From assembly GCA_036272735.1 (NCBI GenBank), contig DATAYF010000617.1, positions 1 to 30,799 of the forward strand: a stretch of DNA of 30,799 nt, in the 5' to 3' direction. Position 1 is the first letter of the stretch. Every line of letters begins with the position of its first letter. This document shows positions 25,863 through 30,799 of the stretch, piece after piece. The notes beneath the pieces were generated by a model. The model was not told where the DNA came from and did not search any database. It was given only the letters and a program-made list of their open reading frames with translations. The stretch comes from DATAYF01 sp036272735 (GTDB lineage Bacteria; Chloroflexota; Ktedonobacteria; Ktedonobacterales; Ktedonobacteraceae). The position numbers and the translations under genes were made by a program.

Positions 25863-26801
25863 ATGGCACGCGCAAGATATCTTATTACCGGTGGAGCTGG
25901 ATTTATCGGTTCGCACATCGCTGAAACATTACTGAAACGTGGTGAAACCGTCCGTGTGTTCGATAACCTTGCCACCGGTAGACAAACCAACCTGGAAGCG
26001 TTACGCGGCCTTCCTGGGCATTTAGAGGCGATTCACGGGGATATACGCAACCTAGAAGCTGTAAAAGTCGCCGTCGAAGGGACCGAAGTGGTTTTCCACC
26101 AGGCCGCTTTAGCCTCCGTGCCTCGCTCGATTGCCGACCCGGTAAAATCGCTCGAAACCAATATCAATGGGACACAGCACGTCCTTTTAGCAGCGCGCGA
26201 CCTGGGTGTGAGGCGGGTGGTGTATGCCAGCTCATCGTCCGTGTATGGCAACACGCCGACGTTGCCAAAGCATGAAGGCATGCCAACAGCGCCAATGTCT
26301 CCCTACGCCGTACAGAAGTTGACCGGAGAGCTGCTCTGTGGGGTCTTCACGCGCATTTATGGGCTTGAGACCGTCGCTCTGCGCTACTTCAACGTCTTTG
26401 GTCCACGGCAAGACCCTGCTTCGGAGTATGCTGCCGTTATCCCCCGTTTCCTCACCGCACTCATCAACGAAGGTCGTCCCATCGTTTATGGAGATGGTGA
26501 ACAAACCCGCGACTTCACGTACATCGAGAACGTCGTACAAGCCAACCTACTGGCAGCGATAGCGCCAGACGCGGCCGGAGAGGCCATGAACATTGGTTGT
26601 AGCACGCGCATCTCGCTCAATCATGTGCTTGGAGTTGCCGGGGATCTTCTCGGCCACAAGGTAGAGGCAGAGTACCGTGATCCACGCCCAGGAGACGTAC
26701 GCGACAGTCTTGCCGACATCAGCAAGGCCCACAATCTCTTAGGCTACGTACCCACCCTGAGCTTTGTGGAAGGATTAGCCCGTACGCTTGAAGCGTTATG
26801 A
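25863..26801 (+). CDS. WbpP-type UDP-GlcNAc 4-epimerase-like short-chain dehydrogenase
   Basis: A 312-residue extended SDR sugar-nucleotide epimerase. The NAD site is GGAGFIG at 10-16, with DNLATG following beta-2; the catalytic residues are the Ser group at 123-125 and Y148/K152 in SPYAVQK. The blocks GLETVALRYFNVFGPRQDP, YAAVIPRF and GDGEQTRDFTYIENVVQANLLA resemble the WbpP group, which interconverts UDP-GlcNAc and UDP-GalNAc or their uronic acids; UDP-glucose 4-epimerase is the main alternative. The start ATG is 1 base after the glycosyltransferase stop; the same frame is open some 300 bases upstream but only as a shadow of that gene. It is the last gene of the rightward block and faces the Gfo/Idh gene tail to tail across a palindromic repeat. 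Confidence 0.85.
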   Translation: MARARYLITGGAGFIGSHIAETLLKRGETVRVFDNLATGRQTNLEALRGLPGHLEAIHGDIRNLEAVKVAVEGTEVVFHQAALASVPRSIADPVKSLETNINGTQHVLLAARDLGVRRVVYASSSSVYGNTPTLPKHEGMPTAPMSPYAVQKLTGELLCGVFTRIYGLETVALRYFNVFGPRQDPASEYAAVIPRFLTALINEGRPIVYGDGEQTRDFTYIENVVQANLLAAIAPDAAGEAMNIGCSTRISLNHVLGVAGDLLGHKVEAEYRDPRPGDVRDSLADISKAHNLLGYVPTLSFVEGLARTLEAL

Positions 26802-26824
26802 GTAAATGCAGCGATCATCTTCCT

Positions 26825-26959
26825 ATGCCTGTACAGACCAATTTATCGTGTCCACCTCGCCTTATCGGCCAACCAACCCAGCTCCATGCAACGGTGCAAC
26901 TGCGATGTTTGTTGGTCGGTTGGACCGCGCGGACACGATAAAGCAGTCCCTACAGGCAT
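26825..26959. repeat. Palindromic repeat element with 29-base terminal inverted repeats
   Basis: This 135-base intergenic element has imperfect 29-base ends (24 of 29 positions complementary), running ATGCCTGTA at the left and TACAGGCAT at the right, each with the conserved word TTTATCGTGTCC / GGACACGATAAA towards the inside. Internally, CCAACCAACCC and GGTCGGTTGG continue a weaker symmetry. It lies between two genes that end toward each other, fills almost the whole gap, and encodes no protein. The same end sequence and core appear at the left edge of the window, so it belongs to a dispersed family: a MITE-like element or a repetitive palindrome that might also end transcription in both directions. 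Confidence 0.75.
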
Positions 26960-26965
26960 GACGGG

Positions 26966-27979
26966 TTAATCAGCGATAATCGTGCTACTAGTAGGTTCGG
27001 GCTGACTCTGCGTTTCTAATACTGCCTGAGCTGCGGCCAGCACTTTCACCACCTCTAATCCAACGCCACCATGGGCACGAGCCAATGTACCGGTGCGAAT
27101 TGCGTTCGCGAAATCCTCACACTCTAAGCGCAGCGGCTCCATCCAATCGATATGTGGAATCGTAATCGCCCCGTGGCGATAAGACACGACTGGATCAGCG
27201 TGTATATCAGCACCTTTATTGTAAATTTTGATCATCTCGGCAGGATTCGTATCGTCGTAGACCACCATTCTGGCATCGCCAATAACGGTCACACGACGGA
27301 TTTTGCAGGGATGAAGCCAGCTTACGTGAATGTGTGCCATCATATCATCAGCGAAACCGAGGTCGAGATGAGCAACGTCACAAATCTGTGGTTGAACGTG
27401 TGCATGAGCCTGTACACTGATTGCATTCGGCGTCTTCCCAAACAGGTACAGCAGGATCGAAACGTCGTGTGGAGCAAGATCCCAAATGACATTGATATCG
27501 TTGCGGAATAGCCCAAGGTTCACCCGTTCGGTCTCGACGCAATAAATTTTACCCAGATCACCATTTTGAATTAATTTACGCAGCTCATTCACGGCCGGAC
27601 TATACTCAAACGTGTGGCCCACCATCAATACACGCCCACACTCTTTGGCTAACAATACGAGTTCTTCAGCTTCGGCCACGCTTGTCGTTAAAGGCTTTTC
27701 AACCAGAACATGCTTCCCATGCAATAGCGCGGCTTTAGCTAACTGATAATGCGTTTTTACCGGAGTCGCCAGCACGATGCCATCAACGTCGGAACGAAAC
27801 ACCTCTTCAATAGAGGTCGTGGTATGAATCCAGGGCTGATTCAACGAGATTGGTGCCAGGCGGCGCTCATCCATATCCGCGACCATAGTTACCGAGGCAC
27901 GGGGTAAACCATCCAGGTTACGGGCAATCTTTGGTCCCCAATAGCCCCAACCGATGACGGCAAAACGCAGGTCATTCAT
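26966..27979 (-). CDS. WbpB/WlbA-type Gfo/Idh/MocA UDP-sugar 3-dehydrogenase
   Basis: A 337-residue NAD(P)-dependent oxidoreductase of the Gfo/Idh/MocA family. The dinucleotide site is VIGWGYWGPKIARN near 8-21; the catalytic VEKPL contains K95, and GHTFEYSPAVN (121-131) and WDLAPHDVSI (with H171) follow. In the WbpB/WlbA pathway this enzyme oxidises C3 of UDP-N-acetylglucosaminuronate to a ketone, the substrate for the aminotransferase encoded just upstream. It follows that gene by 86 bases on the same strand, with AAGGGAT before its ATG. Other Gfo/Idh members act on many sugars and inositols, so the assignment depends on the presence of the matching dehydrogenase, aminotransferase and acetyltransferase. 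Confidence 0.82.
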   Translation of the reverse strand: MNDLRFAVIGWGYWGPKIARNLDGLPRASVTMVADMDERRLAPISLNQPWIHTTTSIEEVFRSDVDGIVLATPVKTHYQLAKAALLHGKHVLVEKPLTTSVAEAEELVLLAKECGRVLMVGHTFEYSPAVNELRKLIQNGDLGKIYCVETERVNLGLFRNDINVIWDLAPHDVSILLYLFGKTPNAISVQAHAHVQPQICDVAHLDLGFADDMMAHIHVSWLHPCKIRRVTVIGDARMVVYDDTNPAEMIKIYNKGADIHADPVVSYRHGAITIPHIDWMEPLRLECEDFANAIRTGTLARAHGGVGLEVVKVLAAAQAVLETQSQPEPTSSTIIAD

Positions 27980-28065
27980 ACTATTTTTTATCCCTTATCA
28001 TAATCTCACTAACATCATATACAAGTTCTATACTAAGAGAGATAGAGAAAAAATGTGCCCAAAAG

Positions 28066-29184
28066 CTACCGATTTGGAATTTCTAAAAATGTGTGTGTTT
28101 TTACCGTATCTATTACAAACTGCGTCTGATCTTCAGTCAATTCTGGGTACATAGGCAAAGAAATAATACGTTGTGATACAGACTCAGTCACGGGTAGCAT
28201 ACCAGGTCCATAGCCATAGCGAGCGCATGCGGGCTGAAGATGGATGGGAACAGGATAATGAATATTCACCCCGACGCCTTCTGCTTCCAGCGCCTGGCGA
28301 AAACGATCCCGTTCGGGCACCTGGATTACGTAGTAGCAATAGACATGCGTAGCCCAGGATCGTACGACCGGCACTGCCTCCACCACTCCTTGTAGCTGCT
28401 CAGTATACCTCTGAGCATGTTGCTGGCGCAATATATTCCAACGTTCCAGGTGAGGCATCTTAATTAGCAGCACCGCAGCCTGTAATTCGTCCATGCGCGT
28501 GTTACAACCCATCACCTCGTGATGATAGCGAACACGGGAACCATGATCGCGCAGCATGCTCATGCGCTCAGCAAGTTCGTCGTCGTTAGTGGTGCAGATA
28601 CCGGCTTCGCCTAAAGCCCCCAGGTTCTTGCTGAAATACATGCTAAAGCAAGCGATATCACCAAAGCTTCCAACGCGTTGCCCTTTATATGTTGCACCAT
28701 GAGCTTGTGAGGCATCCTCGATCACGCGTAAACCATAAGCACGAGCAATATCGAGAATGGGCTGCATTTCCACTGCATGACCATAAAGGTGCACCGGCAA
28801 AACAGCACGCGTCCGCGCAGTTACAACCCGCTCAAGCTGCTGCCAATCCATCAAATAGGTTTCAGAATCGATATCAACAAACACCGGTGTAGCACCTACC
28901 ATGGCAATAGCCTCGGCAGTCGCAATAAAGGTATTGGCTACAGTGATGACTTCATCACCAGGACCAATCTGACAGGCACGCAGAGCTAGCGCGAGGGCAT
29001 CAGTACCATTAGAAACGCCCACCCCATTCCGACAGCCGCAATAGGTTGCGAAATCGTGCTCGAAAGCTTTCTGACGTGGCCCGAGGAACAGGTGCATGGT
29101 ATCAAAAATATCTTCAAACGCAGTCATTATTTCAGATTTTAATGGAAGATATTGCTCATAGAGATCAACGAGTGGTACGCGCAT
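28066..29184 (-). CDS. WbpE-type DegT/DnrJ/EryC1 PLP-dependent sugar aminotransferase
   Basis: A 372-residue aminotransferase beginning VPLVDLYEQY, with the phosphate-binding SNGTDALALAL near 58-68, the PLP-ring contact EDASQAHGA near 156-164 (D157) and the Schiff-base lysine K186 in FSMYFSKNLGALGEAG. In the diacetamido-uronic acid pathway it transfers an amino group from glutamate to the 3-keto sugar formed by the WbpB-like enzyme. It is the first gene of a two-gene leftward unit; AAAGGATC lies about 9 bases before the ATG. The acetyltransferase that would act next is about 28 kb away on the same strand. A perosamine- or QuiNAc4N-type 4-aminotransferase is the main alternative, but no matching 4,6-dehydratase is seen here. 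Confidence 0.87.
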   Translation of the reverse strand: MRVPLVDLYEQYLPLKSEIMTAFEDIFDTMHLFLGPRQKAFEHDFATYCGCRNGVGVSNGTDALALALRACQIGPGDEVITVANTFIATAEAIAMVGATPVFVDIDSETYLMDWQQLERVVTARTRAVLPVHLYGHAVEMQPILDIARAYGLRVIEDASQAHGATYKGQRVGSFGDIACFSMYFSKNLGALGEAGICTTNDDELAERMSMLRDHGSRVRYHHEVMGCNTRMDELQAAVLLIKMPHLERWNILRQQHAQRYTEQLQGVVEAVPVVRSWATHVYCYYVIQVPERDRFRQALEAEGVGVNIHYPVPIHLQPACARYGYGPGMLPVTESVSQRIISLPMYPELTEDQTQFVIDTVKTHTFLEIPNR

Positions 29185-29528
29185 AATACTGATCCTTTAA
29201 TAAATAAAACATAGAGGGCATCAAGAAATGAAACCTTACCTTTGCTAGAATAAGCGTTAGAGGTTATCCATCGGATATCTATGGAGGTGTAGGATGGGTT
29301 AAACTTCTCCACACTGGTAAAAAAAACGCAACTATAAAAATGTATCGCCAAGAAAAAAGAGAGCCCTTAAGCTTTTTATACTTATTTGTTTATCCTTTAC
29401 CATCTCTCTATAGGCATACCCACCAACAATACACCTATATTCGCTAACATTATAAATAGAACGCTAGGAATAGGCTCATTATTTGTTAAAGCAGAGCCTG
29501 AATCTGCACTTGGGAGGAGGGGTAATAT
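29185..29528. other. AT-rich divergent intergenic region, no gene recognised
   Basis: This 344-base gap separates the leftward aminotransferase from the rightward phosphoglycosyltransferase, so it should hold promoters for both. The best rightward candidate is TTGTTT (29386-29391) and TATAGG (29409-29414) with a 17-base spacer, which is weak. No convincing hairpin or small gene was seen. Immediately before the rightward gene there is a strong GGGAGGAGGGG ribosome-binding stretch. Confidence 0.4.
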
Positions 29529-30203
29529 ATGATTGCTCAGACAGCACCAACCAGAACGATCAGAATAAACGAGGATTACCTGCGTATAAAACGTATTATT
29601 GATATAGCCTTTACGTTACTGGTTGCACCCATTGTGCTCCTGGTTGGCATCCTGATCGCCCTTTGCATCAAACTGGACTCACATGGTCCAGTTTTTTTTC
29701 ATCAAAGGCGCATCGGACAGGATGGCAGCGCATTCGAAATGCTTAAATTCCGTTCCATGTATATGAATAGCGAACAGAGCGCGCATAAAGAGATAATAGC
29801 TAGATACATGCAAGGAGAAAAGTTGAATGTTGACACCTCTGACTCCATGACGTATAAGGTCATAAACGATCCTCGCATCACAAGGATTGGACGCTTCATT
29901 CGGAAGACCAGCCTGGATGAACTACCCCAATTTTGGAATGTCTTGCGTGGTGAAATGACGCTGGTAGGTCCTCGACCTCCACTTCCTTACGAAGTTGATC
30001 TGTATGGACCATATGAGCAACTGCGTTTAATAGGGAAACCAGGTCTCACCGGCCCCTGGCAGGTCTATGGGCGGTCTCGCGTCACCTTTCAAAACATGGT
30101 CGAAATGGACATCGAGTACCTGGAAAACCAGTCCCTTTGGCAAGACCTCAAATTGATTATTTTGACGGTACCAGTGATGATTTTTGCCCGCGGGGGGGCA
30201 TAA
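29529..30203 (+). CDS. Initiating undecaprenyl-phosphate sugar phosphotransferase (bacterial sugar transferase)
   Basis: A 224-residue phosphoglycosyltransferase of the bacterial sugar transferase (PglC/WcaJ C-terminal) family. One hydrophobic segment near 25-48 (IDIAFTLLVAPIVLLVGILI) is followed by GPVFFHQRRIGQDG, MLKFRSM and the catalytic Asp-Glu pair D130-E131 in TSLDELPQ, then GEMTLVGPRP and the conserved GKPGLTGPWQV. It has the short form without the extra N-terminal membrane helices of WcaJ. It transfers a sugar-1-phosphate from a UDP-sugar to undecaprenyl phosphate, the first committed step of the repeat unit. It is alone in its transcription unit, with a strong ribosome-binding sequence, and ends opposite a response regulator. 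The sugar donor is not predictable by eye. Confidence 0.92.
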   Translation: MIAQTAPTRTIRINEDYLRIKRIIDIAFTLLVAPIVLLVGILIALCIKLDSHGPVFFHQRRIGQDGSAFEMLKFRSMYMNSEQSAHKEIIARYMQGEKLNVDTSDSMTYKVINDPRITRIGRFIRKTSLDELPQFWNVLRGEMTLVGPRPPLPYEVDLYGPYEQLRLIGKPGLTGPWQVYGRSRVTFQNMVEMDIEYLENQSLWQDLKLIILTVPVMIFARGGA

Positions 30204-30214
30204 ACTATCCCATA

Positions 30215-30266
30215 CCTCTATTTGAACTGATTAGGAATAGAAAGGTCTCTCCAGTTCAAATAGAGG
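30215..30266. terminator. Candidate bidirectional terminator hairpin
   Basis: Exact 15-base inverted repeat: CCTCTATTTGAACTG at 30215-30229 and CAGTTCAAATAGAGG at 30252-30266, with a 22-base spacer. It lies between the stops of two converging genes, where a shared terminator is expected. Neither side has a clear run of T, so it does not match a classical intrinsic terminator exactly. Confidence 0.5.
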
Positions 30267-30274
30267 TCCTCTTC

Positions 30275-30799
30275 CTACATCGAAACGACGCGCAATGGGC
30301 GCACATTTTCCTTCGCAGGCTGTTCTTCGATTGGGTGACGGATGAGGGTATAGCCCACGCCCGGAACGGTAAGAATATAGCGAGGATTGCTCGAATCCGG
30401 CTCGATTTTTTGCCGTAAATGACGTATGTGCGCCTTAATGAGACCGCCATCGCCATCGCCATCATACCCCCATACGTGGGTAACGATCTGGCCAGCAGTG
30501 CACACATCATTGGCGTTCACCGCTAGTAAATGCAAGAGTTTACTTTCAGTAGGAGTTAGCCGAACGGCCTTACCGTTGATCTTCACTTCATTATGCAGTG
30601 AATCTACATAAATAGGACCAACATGAACAATAGATGAGGGGCGTTTTTCCAGGGTAGAACGTGCTCTTCTGCTCACTGCCCGAATACGAGCGAGCAATTG
30701 CGATGGGAAAAAGGGTTTGCGGAGGTAATCGTCTGCCCCTGATTCTAAACAACGCACCTCGTCTTGCACATCTTTGCCATCAGTCACCACAAGAATAAG
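30275..30799 (-). CDS. OmpR/PhoB-family response regulator (5' end outside window)
   Basis: About 175 C-terminal residues of a response regulator; the frame stays open to the right edge (LILVVTDGKD), so the start and most of the receiver domain, including the phosphorylated Asp, lie outside. The visible receiver end has GADDYLRKPF with the conserved Lys, and the winged-helix DNA-binding domain has LTPTESKLLHLLAVNANDV, HIRHLRQKIEPD and ILTVPGVGYTLI. A Gly-Asp tract (YDGDGDGGL) replaces the more usual residues between the recognition-helix region and the preceding strand; it is coded by three CATCGC-like units. A C-terminal tail of about 20 residues follows the domain. It faces the phosphoglycosyltransferase tail to tail and may regulate this locus, but that is a guess. 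Confidence 0.88.
   Translation of the reverse strand, partial: LILVVTDGKDVQDEVRCLESGADDYLRKPFFPSQLLARIRAVSRRARSTLEKRPSSIVHVGPIYVDSLHNEVKINGKAVRLTPTESKLLHLLAVNANDVCTAGQIVTHVWGYDGDGDGGLIKAHIRHLRQKIEPDSSNPRYILTVPGVGYTLIRHPIEEQPAKENVRPLRVVSM
30446..30463. repeat. Short hexanucleotide repeat in response regulator (CATCGC-type, three units)
   Basis: Three consecutive six-base units, two CGCCAT repeats and a closing variant, code for alternating Asp and Gly in the response regulator DNA-binding domain. The unit is one base different from the TATCGC/CATCGC units of the 90-base array in the ATP-grasp gene. It may be chance, since GAT and GGC/GGT codons are common in both proteins. Confidence 0.5.

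Noticed and set aside
29139..29351. 70-codon leftward frame upstream of the aminotransferase
   Set aside because: It overlaps the aminotransferase start, has no ribosome-binding sequence and no recognisable features.
30192..30198. G7 run at the end of the phosphoglycosyltransferase as a frameshift site
   Set aside because: The protein already has full family length and ends normally; a shift would only add sequence reading through the terminator hairpin.

Overview
The window is almost entirely a cell-surface polysaccharide (exopolysaccharide/capsule-type) biosynthesis locus of the Wzx/Wzy type. The organism is probably a member of the Chloroflexota, perhaps the Ktedonobacteria. That guess rests on my familiarity with similar protein sets, the use of GTG and TTG starts, the roughly balanced base composition, interspersed palindromic repeats, and a complete-looking Wzx/Wzy pathway with no outer-membrane exporter (Wza), as expected of a single-membrane cell. 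It is inference and not proven by any marker gene, because no rRNA or tRNA gene was seen.

Layout. Bases 1-170 hold an interspersed repeat. A leftward block (171-8542) runs, in transcription order: polysaccharide deacetylase C, ATP-grasp ligase B, FAD-dependent oxidoreductase, deacetylase B, ATP-grasp ligase A, deacetylase A, WbpD-type sugar N-acetyltransferase, PsiE-like membrane protein. Most junctions in it are 4-23 base overlaps or short gaps. A 539-base AT-rich divergent intergenic region follows, with a very long inverted repeat and a plausible promoter. A rightward block (9082-26801) then runs: chain-length regulator/tyrosine kinase, UDP-sugar 6-dehydrogenase, a single reading frame joining a MurJ-type flippase to an O-antigen polymerase/ligase, two tandem GT4 glycosyltransferases, three tandem asparagine-synthase-like amidotransferases, two more GT4 glycosyltransferases and a UDP-GlcNAc 4-epimerase-like enzyme. 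After a palindromic repeat element come a leftward pair (Gfo/Idh/MocA dehydrogenase and DegT aminotransferase), a rightward initiating phosphoglycosyltransferase, and a response regulator cut by the right edge.

How the genes may work together. The phosphoglycosyltransferase would start the repeat unit on undecaprenyl phosphate, the four GT4 enzymes extend it, the flippase half exports it, the polymerase half joins units, and the Wzz/kinase sets length. UDP-sugar dehydrogenase, Gfo/Idh oxidoreductase, DegT aminotransferase and hexapeptide acetyltransferase match the WbpA/WbpB/WbpE/WbpD set that makes UDP-2,3-diacetamido-2,3-dideoxy-glucuronic acid, although here they sit in three separate transcription units. 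The three amidotransferases could amidate such uronic acids. The interleaved deacetylase/ATP-grasp/FAD block looks like a tailoring module: deacetylation exposing an amine and an ATP-grasp enzyme ligating a carboxylate to it. This is the least familiar part of the window.

Most notable oddities: the flippase-polymerase fusion with an internal Shine-Dalgarno/ATG and a G6 run whose loss of one G would restore two genes; a 15-unit hexanucleotide repeat coding for an Asp/Ser tract inside an ATP-grasp domain; three adjacent asnB-like genes; and two classes of intergenic palindrome.
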